Positions 1 through 9,773 of a stretch of DNA of 64,000 bases are shown here, piece after piece. Numbering within the stretch: position 1 is the first letter of the stretch; each line of letters starts with the position of its first letter. The stretch lies in the NCBI GenBank assembly GCA_019973155.2, contig BPQB01000027.1, positions 248,001 to 312,000 of the forward strand. The letters are read 5' to 3'. A program made the translations under genes and the position numbers. The DNA is from Phanerochaete sordida (taxonomy: Eukaryota > Basidiomycota > Agaricomycetes > Polyporales > Phanerochaetaceae). Under the pieces are notes generated by a model that ran no database searches, had not been told where the DNA came from, and saw nothing but the letters and a program-made list of their open reading frames with translations.

Positions 1-101
1 ATGCAGTGGATGCACAAGGCCCGTTATGGCTTCGCGTGCAGACGAAAGCGCTGCAGCGCCCACGGATCGCGAGGTCCATATGCAGTGGATGCTCAAGGCT
101 C
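1..101. repeat. Short direct repeat pair
   Basis: The motif ATGCAGTGGATG followed by C(A/T)CAAGGC occurs at about 1-21 and again at about 80-100. It is a near-perfect direct repeat of about 20 bp. No gene is recognised here. Confidence 0.6.
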
Positions 102-287
102 AAGAGATGGCAAGATTTTCTCTGTCCGGTCTATGAGTCATGCCACCGTGCTGATGACTCCTCGATAGGCAGAAGAGGCCTTGGCTGCGGGCGAGGTCCC
201 GGTGGGCTGTGTCTTCGTACGAGTGTGCCTTCGATCCCATGACACTGGCGTCGTCTGTGACGTGACGTGACCTGCCCAAGGCTAAAT

Positions 288-430
288 GTCAAGCGTTCGC
301 CGGGCGCGACACGGCCTCCGAGATCTGAGATCAAGCGACTCTCACTGGCAGTCCGCGGCATGCTCGACGTCGAGCTACATGGAGTCAAGCGTTCGAGCGC
401 GCGACACAGCCTCTGAGATCTGAGATCAGG
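288..430. repeat. Direct repeat pair of about 45 bp
   Basis: A block beginning GTCAAGCGTTCG, followed by GCGCGACAC and ending GAGATCTGAGATCA, occurs at about 288-333 and again at about 384-429. The copies are about 96 bp apart with a few mismatches. The ending TCTGAGATCTGAG also appears near 63294. The stretch 102-653 is otherwise without a recognisable gene. Confidence 0.65.
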
Positions 431-653
431 CCACTCAGGAGCAGACTCTCGCAGTCGTCGCGGATACCACAGCTCAATCATCAATTCTTCTCTGACGCTG
501 GTGCAGGCACGCACCCTGCCAATTTCCATGGTCGTTCCTCATAAATAGCCGCGATGGCAGCCTGCGGAGTGGCAGAACCTGCGGCAGAGCCTGTGTCTAC
601 TCCTCCAATCTCCCCATCCACCAAGCGCAGGATTTCCACACAATGGCGCAGGC

Positions 654-1370
654 ATGTTCACTTGTCTTGTTCCCTCACGGCTGGGTGTTGAACTCATACG
701 AGCTCGGCAGTCTGTTCTCGTTGACGCTAGGACCCTCCGTGTTGAGTTTCGTTCCGAACTACAGCTAGTAGGCGGTGGTCAGGCGCCGCCCGCCGCCGCC
801 GCCGCCATGAACTCCAAAGCATCTCGAGAGCCCGGGCTCGCCAACATCGAACACTTGAATATTGTCGTCTACACAACCACCTGTACGTCATCGAATTTTT
901 TTCCCTCTTCCTGTGCCACCGCGCGAGTCCTGTACTCATCAGCTGCATGCGTCCCAGCCCTGCTGGAGGCTCTGCGACAGTGCGACCTCGCCCGCTACCC
1001 CGCCCTGCGATCCCTGTCAATCGAGATCGTGTACGACACCGTCGACAGCAGCCGCGTCGTCGACGTGTGGCGCAGCATCCTCGCCGTGCTGCGCTCTATC
1101 CCCGCCACCACCGCCCTCGAGCACTTGACGTTGACGAGCCCGGTGCCGCTGGCGGCCCTGTGCTCGGGGTGGTCGCGCTCCGCGCTTGTCGCCGTGCTGC
1201 AGCAGCCGCTGTACAGCATCGACCACTGTCTTGTCAGGATTGTCGATCGCGCGCCTCTTGAGCATGTCACCGTCGTCCCGCCCCAGGGAGAGACGTTCTT
1301 CTCGAGCAACTGGGCGCGTGTCCGGAGCTTCTTCCGCGCCCTCTATGATTACGACATGCTCCGCTACTGA
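654..1370 (+). CDS. Hypothetical protein, F-box/LRR-like C-terminal type
   Basis: This is an open frame of 238 codons from 654. The second half (around residues 100-235) reads like the C-terminal leucine-rich part of the very numerous basidiomycete F-box proteins. It has the order ALRSLSIEIVYD, then VWRSILAVLRSIP, then LEHLTLTSP. A probable intron starts with GTACGT near 882 and ends with CGCGAG near 927, which would remove a poorly coding stretch. The real start may lie nearer 807, at MNSKASREPG, because the upstream 50 residues are low complexity. No F-box motif is visible, so this may be a truncated family member. It is separated from the convergent trehalase gene by about 270 bp with no visible feature. 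Function is unknown; the family resemblance is a judgement by eye. Confidence 0.4.
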   Translation: MFTCLVPSRLGVELIRARQSVLVDARTLRVEFRSELQLVGGGQAPPAAAAAMNSKASREPGLANIEHLNIVVYTTTCTSSNFFPSSCATARVLYSSAACVPALLEALRQCDLARYPALRSLSIEIVYDTVDSSRVVDVWRSILAVLRSIPATTALEHLTLTSPVPLAALCSGWSRSALVAVLQQPLYSIDHCLVRIVDRAPLEHVTVVPPQGETFFSSNWARVRSFFRALYDYDMLRY

Positions 1371-1637
1371 GAAGTGTTATCGTACACTGCACCGTTCCCA
1401 TTCTACGGTGCAACGGTATTCCTAGCGCTGCTACAGACCAGCTGTCTTCATATCTCCATATTCCAGAATCTCTCCCTCCTCAGTGTCATCAGCAAAATAA
1501 TGATGACCTTAGAAAGGGTTTAGTAGCCCATACCAGCGTCACATATCCTTTTGGGTGGTACAACAAAATTACACTATCACAGTATCCATGGGCACAAGCG
1601 CGCAACGGCGCCACAGCAGCCAAAATTTGTTCCTCGA

Positions 1638-4212
1638 CTACAACAGGTGCATCACCGCAAGCAGCGCACTCAGCACGAGGGCAGCAACCGACGGCGCACC
1701 GCGGATCGCGCCGTTCGAGCCCGTCGTCGTCGCGGTCGTGGACGCCGCTTGCGCGAGGAGGTCGGGGCACTGCGGCGCGGTGAGCACGCTGCCGTACTCG
1801 CTCGCAAGGATGAGCACGACGCCGTTCGTCCAGCCGAAGCCCGCCTGCACAGTGTACTCGCCGCCGCGCCCGGCGGAGTCGATGTCCGAGATCGAGAACT
1901 TCTCGAACATCTGCGCATCTGTCAGTACTCGCCAGAGCATATCGAGACGGAGAAGAACGCACGTTGCCGGTGTTGTTCACGCTCTGCGTCACGTTCAGCT
2001 CCTGGTCCGACAGGCGCGGGAGGATGTTCGGGATCGACCCGCCGGTGGCGTGCCAGCTGCAGAAGGCGCTCGCGAAGTAGCGGTTCGCGAGCTCGCGCTG
2101 GAGCGTCTGCGCCCAGCCCTCGCCGGCCGTCGCGTTCCCGCCGTTCACGACGGTGCCGTTGAGCGTGTTGAGGTCCGCGCCGGGCCCGCTCTTCGTCGCG
2201 TTGCTCGCGCCGATGATGAGCTGCCCGGGGAGCTGGGCCTCGGGGATCACGAGCTGGCCGGAGGGGATGAGGTCAAAGGTTGACTGGTTGCCGCTTGGCT
2301 TGGGCAGCGCGGTGGAGGAGACGTTCGCGGGCAAAGCTTTGAGCGCCTCGAGGATGATGTGCTGGTGTGGCGGCCAGGCGTTCGGCGCGTCCCACTGGAG
2401 GCCCGACTCGACGAACGTGACAGGGACTGTACCGTTGTAGCGGTTCAGCACCATGTTCACGACGGAGAAGAAGCCGAATGCGTTCTGCGTTGAGCTGAGA
2501 AGCTCATCAGGGACGATCCCGTTCCAGAGCGGGTAGAAGGTCGCAGTCGTGAAGATGTCGTTGCGTGCATTCGATGTCTGGTTGAAGTCGTAGAATGCGA
2601 GCTTCGTCGGGTCCCAGAAGAGGTCAAGGATACCGGCACGGATGGTAGACGCCGTTGAGCGGTGCGAGCTGGCAGCCGAAGAATTTCCCTGCGAGTCGTA
2701 CAACTGGGCCAGGAACCCGTGTGAAGCGTCTATCAATGGTCCTCAGCACGGATGTTACGATAAATCGGCGCATGTACTCACAAAGAATGCTGTTCAAGTC
2801 AACAGGAATGTTGTTCTTGATGTTGTAGCTCCTCAGCGCCGGGTTCGTGTTGTTCGATCCGCCAGCGAGAGGTTCTTTGACGAACCGGGTCGAGTAATCC
2901 CAGCCACTCTCGGCGCCAGAGGCGAGCTCAGAGTACAGTTCTGCGCGTTCGTCGTCCGTAAGAGGAGTCGTGAGCATCGGATCGTTGGCTGTGAGGTAAT
3001 CTGCGAGATAGATGAGCATATAATTCGCGCAAGAGTAAGCTGATTCGCTGACCAGTGAGATATGATTCGGGACGAGGCGCAGTATTGACCACCGCGTAGC
3101 GAGCCATGGGGTAGGTTTGGTTCGTGAATGGGCTCGTGACTGTCACTGTGCGGTTCGTCGTCCACCAAGCCAGCTCCTTCTCAGCAAGCGGAAGTGCCCG
3201 AGACAACATGGACGTGTCGTTCGTGGTTGACACGTATTCGAAGAGCATTCGAATGAACAGCGGCGGCTGAGAACGGTTGAGATCTGGAGCAGGCGCGTGA
3301 GCTTCCGCGTACATGCAATAATCAGACCGTGTTCCCCACAATAGATGCGTCCGCCATTCGGGATGAAGCCGAAGTGATCTAGCTCGTCCATGAAGTTCTG
3401 GAGGGTATCATTTGCCACGGCAAATAGCTCCGACTTGAGGAGGCCGCGGACGATCCAGTACGAGTCCCAGTAGTCTGCACAGATCCAGAGTCAGGAATGG
3501 CCGCATATATGCGCGAAAAGTGCTCACATTGCTCCCTGAAGCGACCACCCGGGATGACAAATGTGTGGTTGAGGGGGATGAGCGAAGACTCGCACGACCC
3601 GCTCTCCGTACCCTCAGGACACAAGGTTGTATCGTTTGTCGAGCGAGCGAGCTGAGTCCAGTAGCCGTGAACGGTCTGGGACCACGCCTTGAGAAGGGGG
3701 TCCGTGACATTGTTCAGGAAGGCAGGGTTCGTGTTGAACTGAGGAAGAGCGACGGCCTCAAGCTCAAGACCTTCGCCCCGGAAGTCGTTGTCCAAGAACG
3801 TCACGATCGAGCCCTCTGTCGTGCTGGCGTTGAACAGCGCGTTGAAGTCGGATAGGACTTGCTGCGACGACTTGGACGTTGGCTTGTCCACGATAGTCTT
3901 CTGGTCCGAGTATGGCTGCGCCAGGTTCACGGTTTGCAGCAGCTAGCTCAGCAAGTCAGCAACGCGCCTTGTGACAGGGTCCTAATCACGCACCTCGCCC
4001 GCGCAGAAGATCTCGCTCGGACACCATGCTTGCTTCGGCGGCAGCGGCACCTGCGAGGGCAGCGTGTTCGTGAGGGGGGCCGTCGGCGCAGGGGTCGCGG
4101 TGGACAAGGTTATGGAGGGTACACCGGTAGAGACTTGAGCCTGGGGAACACCGCGCACGCCGTGGGCGAGGCAAAGCGCGACGGCGGCGACCTCTGCGCG
4201 CATGGACTTCAT
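1638..4212 (-). CDS. Secreted GH37 trehalase, probably GPI-anchored
   Basis: The gene encodes an alpha,alpha-trehalase of glycoside hydrolase family 37, which splits trehalose into two glucoses. Both family signatures are visible: PGGRF in the exon near 3540 followed by DYWDSYW near 3465, and QWDAPNAWPP near 2395. The C-terminal GGEYTVQAGFGWTNGV near 1850 is also typical. The start at 4212 gives a signal peptide (MKSMRAEVAAVALCLAHGVRG). Many NxS/T sites suggest glycosylation. The last exon ends in a Ser/Thr-rich stretch, then a small-residue region and a hydrophobic tail (VAALVLSALLAVMHLL), the pattern of a GPI-attachment signal. Several short introns interrupt the gene. The product is probably a cell-surface or periplasmic enzyme that lets the fungus use external trehalose. 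Family assignment is firm; individual splice sites are inferred. Confidence 0.9.
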
Positions 4213-4642
4213 CGTCTGGCCTGTGGAGGGGCGATCGAAGGCGACGGATGCCCCACACTCCCCCGCATTCTGGCTTTATAGCCCCCGCATCACGATCAAC
4301 CCCGTGGGCCGTCGGACGTCGCCTGCAATTCAAGGAAGAGGCCTGCGTCCCTGCCGTGTTCTGATCAACGCTGTCCCAGATCTTCGTGCGACGTTCTCCG
4401 GATATGACGTTTATTCGCGGGGCCTCCGTGCAGTACCTGGGCACGAAACCGTAAACGCGGTCGTAAAATTGGAACCGAGCGGCAGGCGCACCGAAGATGG
4501 AAGGCCTCCTGACCAACCATCATCGTGCAGGTCATGAGACAAGTCCCTGCGCCCCACATGGCCCACAAAATTTCATCGGCGTCGCGCTGCGCTTGCCTGG
4601 AAGAGTGAAAGGCCCGGCGGGTGCACTCATGCTAGAGTTTGC
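4213..4642. other. Intergenic, trehalase upstream region
   Basis: This interval lies between the trehalase start and the left end of the outer transposon. No gene is seen. It should contain the minus-strand trehalase promoter. The last nine bases (4634-4642, AGAGTTTGC) are the left target duplication of the outer element. Confidence 0.5.
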
Positions 4643-4747
4643 TAGTCTCGTGCCCAGCCGCTTTCTGACTCCGACAGCCTAATGCTGTCGGCCAGTCAAT
4701 CGGACATCGAAAAAACGATGCCTGCTGGCTCGTCAGAGCGTCTGGTC
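4643..4747 (+). repeat. Left terminal inverted repeat, outer part
   Basis: These 105 bp match in inverse orientation 9115-9219. The repeat resumes at 6510 after the hAT insertion (CACTTGAACCGGCGGGGTG) and stays recognisable to about 6556, ending near CACGTGAC. Identity is moderate, which suggests an old element. Confidence 0.85.
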
Positions 4748-6501
4748 CAGGGGTCAACAAAAATACCATTATATTGCATTATACTGGCTTATTATCAATA
4801 ATTTCTAAATAAATATTTGGTCCTCACGCAGACCCTCAGAGCCAGTATACAGAAGTACATTACAATACAGTACCATTACAGTACCAGTACCTGCTCGTAA
4901 TTATTCATAATGCATTTGTGAGAGGCACTAAAGAGCATCTAAGCTGAGCGTGGTGGATAAGGTTTGTAACTCTTGCCTCTTTCGTCTTCACTCCTCTCAC
5001 ACTGCCTTCAGCACCATGAGATCGCCGTCGACGTCCTCAAGTCGGAGAAGAATCGCGCGAAGTACCGTAAGCTGTGCCGCAACTATGTTCCCAAGGGTGC
5101 AAAGCTCCTGGTGCTTGTCCGCAGCATGCCTATTCGCTGGAACACGGTATACGCTGAGCTCAAACGCGGATGGAAGCTGAGGGAGGTGCGTCATGCCGTT
5201 CGCCTTGGTGCCCTGGTATCATATTCATGGATACTCTGTGTGTCCATTGCAGGCGACAAAGCATTACGTGAAGGGCCTCTCCTCGGGTCTCACAGGCAAG
5301 AAGTTCGATGCCGCTGTGCGGAAAGAGGAGCGGCTCTCGCTCTCAGAGTCGGACTGGGGCCTCATCGAGGTTCTGATTCTCATACTCGAGGTACGCCTTC
5401 GTTGGCTGCCCTTCTGATACAAATGCTATTGCTCACACCCTATGCTTTGTAGCCGTTCACCGCCATCACCCTCAGCTTCTCGAGAAAGGGCACCCCGACT
5501 TTCTGCATCGTCGTGCTCTACTACAAGAAGATAGAGACCGAGCTCAAGAACGCCGAAATCGCACACAAGAAGTGCAATGCACAGCTCAAGGTTGGCTTCG
5601 AGCGCGCTCAGGCTAAGCTCAGCAAGCACCTCGAGATTGCTCTCACAAACAAGTACATTATCCTCGGAGCTGGTACGTACCTCACGGTCATGGCTACAAT
5701 GGTTGTTTACTCACGCGCACGCTGTAGTGTTACACCCCGCCATCCGCGTCGCGTACTTCGAGCAGGACGACTTATGGGCGCCTGAGGTTGGCGTGCGTGC
5801 GCGAAACATCCTCGAGGACGCGTACGTCGAGTACGCGGCCAAGATTCGGCCAACCGCCACAGGCTCTACCGGCAAAGCATCAGGCACTGCCGCTGTCAGC
5901 CCAGCGACCAGCTCAACAGCGAGCCTCTTCAGCGCCGCACTCAACATTCGCCGCACAGCTACCATCACTCAACAGGAGTCGGAAGTCGAGACATATCTTA
6001 GACCGGACTTCTTCCCTCACGAGTCTGAAGACGGCGTGTTTTAGTGGTGGAAGGTAGCTCAATCCTGCCATATCCCTGCTGATATGCTGACTCCTTGTCA
6101 GCTTCGGCAGCCTAGCTCATCGTTCTCGCTGCTGTCACGCGCGACGTCCTCGCCATTCCCGGTGTCAGCGTCTCGATCGAGCGCCTTTTCTCGCAGTGCC
6201 AGGGCCCAGCAGACGATTCGGGACCAACGATCGTCCATGTCCGCGCGGACGGCTTCGCAGACCGTGCTTGGCAAGGTCTGGCTCCAACAAGGGCTTGGTG
6301 ACGATGTCGACTAGTACCTGGAAGGCATAATCCATCTGGCATGCTCGCCGCGAGCAGTAATTCCCAATAGATACCAGTATCTAAGTATTACAATACAATA
6401 CATTACCAGTATACTGCAATACGACGCGTGACCCCCTCATAATGATTGGTAATCAGTAAATACGAGCATTTCTGGTATTTATTGGTATTTGTCGAGCCCT
6501 A
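4748..6501 (+). mobile_element. Nested hAT transposon (defective)
   Basis: The element starts CAGGGGTCAACAAAAATACC at 4748 and ends, read in reverse from 6501, TAGGGCTCGACAAATACCA. These are short imperfect terminal inverted repeats of hAT type. The 8 bp GTCTGGTC stands on both sides (4740-4747 and 6502-6509), the duplication length expected of hAT elements. The two ends are AT-rich and full of short CAGTAC/CCAGTAT motifs, typical subterminal binding-site clutter. The centre carries transposase remnants. At 1754 bp it is shorter than usual autonomous hAT elements and it lacks a visible BED zinc finger, so it is probably an internally deleted copy. It inserted into the left repeat of an older element. 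Confidence 0.92.
4973..6314 (+). pseudogene. hAT-family transposase remnant
   Basis: Joined exons read SMPIRWNTVYAELKRGWKLR near 5125-5185, then a central block with EPFTAITLSFSRKGTP near 5450 and HPAIRVAYFEQDDLW near 5735. The C-terminal dimerisation motif DVLAIPGVSVSIERLFS follows near 6145. The RWN motif and the LAIPxxSxxxERLFS motif identify the hAT superfamily. After ERLFS the frame must shift by one to continue RSSMSARTASQTVLGKVWLQ and stop at 6314, so one frameshift lies near 6190-6215. The N-terminal zinc finger and the first catalytic part are not found. Introns near 5186-5252 and 5391-5452 are plausible. The product is probably not an active transposase. Confidence 0.8.
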
Positions 6502-6678
6502 GTCTGGTCCACTTGAACCGGCGGGGTGTAGGTCGCTCGCACGTGACCCGGCGCGCGAGCTCATTAAGGTAACTCTCGACGTTCCCGTCCGTGCGCTTCG
6601 TCCTCTCGCTCGCGTTCGTCACACCTCCGCTCATTACCCGTATACCCTGTATATGCTAGTCTATACCCTCTCTATAAT

Positions 6679-8622
6679 ATGCTCGACGATTCCATGCCAA
6701 TTTCCCCGCCTGCGGGCTCTCCTCCGCCTCTCTCTCGGCCCCAAACACCTGTCCCGCCGCCATGTCCCTACCCCGGCAACGAAGCGTCGTACACGCTGCT
6801 GCAGAACACGCGAAGACAAGCCACGGCTGCCCATGGGTACTCATCCGAGACCACCCGCAACCTCATCATCGACACTCTCAAAGCGAAGTACGGCGTGCCG
6901 CCTCACTGCTGGCAGGTCGACGTCTCGGAGGCGTTCCACCTTCGACTTGACGTGTCCTTGATAGCGGGAACCGGCGCGGGCAAGACCTGGACGTTCCTTG
7001 GCATGCTTGCCGCCGATACCACGGGTGAAAAGCTGCTCATTGTCGTGTGCCCGCTCAATGAGCTGCAGCGTGACCAGGTACGCATTATCAGTCTATTTAC
7101 TGACCTCCGGCGCCGTCTCTATCGTTCTTGTGCCACACTGACACGCGACGTGCTGCAGGTCAAGCGCTTTAAGCGAGCGGGCTATCCTGCGGCTGCCGTG
7201 AACTCAGACACCTGGTCCAAGGAACTTCGCGAGGTTAGTCTGGGATCATCTCGCTAATTACAAGCGTTCTGACCATAGCATTGTAGGATCTGATAAACCG
7301 CAAATTCCGGGCCATCTTTACATCGCCTGAGATGCTCCTCGAGCACCACGGGCTGTCAGCCCTGATCCGCACGCCCAGCTTCACCGAGAACGTCCTGGGC
7401 ATTGCCGTCGACGAAGCGCATACAATCACGCTTTGGGGCGCAGAATTTCGCAAGCAGTTCGCCGAGCTCGAGCGATTGCGCGCATGCCTTCCACTTCATA
7501 TCCCCATCCTTGCGACCTCTGCTACCATGACGCCGGCGATTCTCAAGGACGTTCATGAGAAACTTCGCATCCGGCCGGAGAAGAACTTCCACCTCAATCT
7601 AGGGAACGATCGCCCTAACATCACGCAGATCGTCGTTCGAATCAATAGCCCAAACGACTTCAGCGCCCTCGATTTCGTCCTGGACGAAGTTCTGGCGTCC
7701 GGCGACCCCAAGGATCTTCTTCGTACCCTCGTCTTCGTGAAGACACGCGATCTCGCGCGGAACGTCTGGGAACACCTCAACAGCAAGCTACCGGCGCATC
7801 TACGAAGCTGTATCGACTTCCTTCATGCTGGCCGCCATAATCGAGCGAAGCGACGCGTCATGCGACGCTTTCGTGCGGGCGAGATTCGGTTGCTTGTGGC
7901 GACTGAAGCCGCCGGCCTAGTGAGTCATCAATTCTCTCAATTGTGTTCGTCTAGCTAACATATTGTAGGGTCTAGACATTGGGGACATTGTTCGTGTGGT
8001 GCAATACCTCGTTCCCGGTGACCTCAACGAGTGGATCCAGCACCATGGCCGAGCCGGCCGTGGCGGCCAGCCAGCCATTGCCATCATGCTGGTCGAGGCA
8101 ACAGCCTTCCAGCTGATCAAGAAGCGCAAGAGGCGGCGCAAGAAAGGCCAGAAGGGCCTGCCGGCGAGTGTTGGAGATGCCGGTGGTGCTAACGAGGCGA
8201 GCTCAGACGAAGATGAGGATGGCGGCAACTCTGCGAACGGCGAGGACGACAGCACATCTAATGAACCCAATGGACGACCCACCAGCGACCAACAGGGTGC
8301 CGACAAGGGCCACGATGCTGCCAGCGCCCCCGCGTCGCCGGTGACGCCGCGCAAGCGACCTCTCGAGCTTGAAGAGCCTTCAGATGTGCCCTTGCATTCA
8401 ACACGCAATAATGACAGCGGCTCTGAAGACGAGGGCGACGATGGTGATCCTGATGAAGACGAGGACGATACTGGCGGCGACCACGAGCTACCGGCCGATA
8501 TTGACGACACAGAGGAGCTTGCAAACGGCGCACTTGCGCCGGTGAATCTCGACGCAGGAGATGACGACGACAAGGAGTTTCGGACGGCCATGCGCGCGCG
8601 GCGGTCGGTACCAGTTCTTTAG
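6679..8622 (+). CDS. RecQ-like DEAH helicase of a transposable element
   Basis: The joined frames give a superfamily 2 helicase of about 600 residues. Walker A is GTGAGKT near 6975, motif II is DEAH near 7412 and motif III is SAT near 7523. Motif VI is QHHGRAGRGG near 8038, in the RecQ-type arrangement. Two or three introns are visible: GTACGC near 7078, GTTAGT near 7232 and GTGAGT near 7920. After the helicase core comes a basic stretch (KKRKRRRKKGQKG near 8120) and a long acidic low-complexity tail. There is no RQC or HRDC domain. The final residues before the stop at 8622 run into the antisense of the neighbouring truncated gene, so the original C-terminus has probably been lost. Such helicases are multicopy in agaricomycete genomes. 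Here the gene lies inside target-duplicated inverted repeats, so it is element cargo rather than a host repair gene. Confidence 0.85.
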
Positions 8623-8973
8623 GATGGTCCCGAGCTCCGGGCTCCACATGAGCGCGGTGCGCGCGTACTGGATCTTCCCGTTCGAGGTGCATTCAGGGAC
8701 CGTCCACGAGATTGCATGGAGGAACGTCGTGAGGTCAAGATCGTTCTTGTTCATCGCTTCCAGGACATTAAGGCAGCGGTCTCTCATCCATGCGCCGTCC
8801 TTGAGCTTATGAAACTCTCGCAGAGACTCGGTCTGTCCAGTTGCAGGAACAGCACCTGTGGGCTGCTGGGGCTGTTCAGGCTGTTCTTCAAGTTCGTCCT
8901 CTTCGTCGTCATACCGCTCATCGTCTTCGTCCTCCAGGTCGACTTGGAGCGGTGGCATGGCAGGCAGGGGCAT
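8580..8973 (-). pseudogene. Truncated N-terminus of a DUF6589-like element protein
   Basis: The minus-strand frame starts at 8973 with MPLPAMPPLQVDL. It continues with an acidic stretch (DEDDERYDDEEDELEEQ) and then a structured part: LREFHKLKDG, RCLNVLEAMNKNDLDLTTFL, ARTALMWSPELGTILKNW and YRPPRAHG near 8590. This reads like the N-terminal segment of large multicopy agaricomycete proteins annotated DUF6589, in which a similar helical segment ends in a W-x-x-PPR motif. The resemblance ends at about 8585, exactly where the helicase frame of the other strand takes over. The two genes would have converged, and an internal deletion appears to have removed the 3' part of both. Family assignment is from memory and not confirmed. 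Confidence 0.5.
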
Positions 8974-9064
8974 GTGCAGAAAGATAGAATATATTTGCCG
9001 TGTCTAGAGGTTTCCAGTTGGGCGGGAACCGTCGCGGACGTCGCTCACGGTGCTCACCTAGGTC

Positions 9065-9219
9065 CTACGCGTGCGTCACGTGCGACCGAGCTACACCCGG
9101 CCGGTCGAAGTGGACCAGACATTCTAGCAAGGAGGCTCGACATGAGTTTTACGATGTCCGATAAAGACTCCGACCGGCCTATGCCGGGCGCTTGCTAAGA
9201 ATGGCTGGGGACGAGACTA
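9065..9219 (-). repeat. Right terminal inverted repeat of the outer element
   Basis: This is the uninterrupted partner of the left repeat. Read in reverse it contains GTCTGGTCCACTTCGACCGG at the point where the left copy was hit by the hAT element, so it shows the empty-site sequence. It is flanked at 9220-9228 by the AGAGTTTGC duplication. Confidence 0.85.
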
Positions 9220-9228
9220 AGAGTTTGC

Positions 9229-9773
9229 GTGCTCCAAAAGCCGTCATCTTGGGATGGCTGAACCACTGAACGTTTACTGAACGGTCGAGTCCCGAGAGTG
9301 AGATACAACGTAGGTCATACTGTAGTGGGGAAGCAACTGTCACACAAGCGTATATTCGCACTGAGGTTCTTGCAAAGGGGTGCAGTCGAGGAAGGGTCGG
9401 AGTGGTGACGCGACTATCGAGCGTAAGGATGTAGAGGAAATTCAGCAGAAAACAAACAGAAAATGCTGGACAAATGACGACATGACAGCTGTAAGGACCC
9501 CATAAACCGCAGAGCGTCTGCTTGTACGAATCTCGGTGTCGTATTTAAATCAAGTCAGAGCACGTGCACCAATATACAGATTGTGTGTGGTTGAGATGAG
9601 AGATACAATTCTCCCAACCCGCGAGTACATTGTATACGGGGCAGGAGAACCCGGAGAATAGTGCTTACTTCCTGTTGATGGGGTCAGGGGTCCCGAAGCC
9701 ATGGATGATGGCACTAGACGCCGACGTGGACTGCTGTCCGAGCGTCGCGCCGTCCTCTCCGTCATACCAAGCG
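9229..9773. other. Intergenic, ALG11 upstream region
   Basis: No gene is recognised between the outer element and ALG11. In-frame ATGs at 9630, 9678, 9705 and 9708 precede the chosen ALG11 start. The interval probably holds its promoter and 5' leader. Confidence 0.4.

Larger units (their letters stand above)
4643..9219. mobile_element. TIR DNA transposon carrying a RecQ-like helicase and a DUF6589-like remnant
   Basis: The left end begins TAGTCTCGTGCCCAGCC at 4643, and the right end, read in reverse from 9219, begins TAGTCTCGTCCCCAGCC. The nine bases outside each end are identical: AGAGTTTGC at 4634-4642 and at 9220-9228. The inverted repeats stay alignable for about 150 bp. CGGACATCG and GTCTGGTCCACTT lie at the same distance from each end. 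The left repeat is interrupted by the hAT insertion at 4748. Without that insertion the element is about 2.8 kb. Inside are a plus-strand RecQ-like helicase and the start of a minus-strand gene that is cut off where the two meet, which suggests an internal deletion. A 9-bp duplication is usual for Mutator-like elements, but no MULE transposase is seen. Class is therefore open. Confidence 0.88.
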
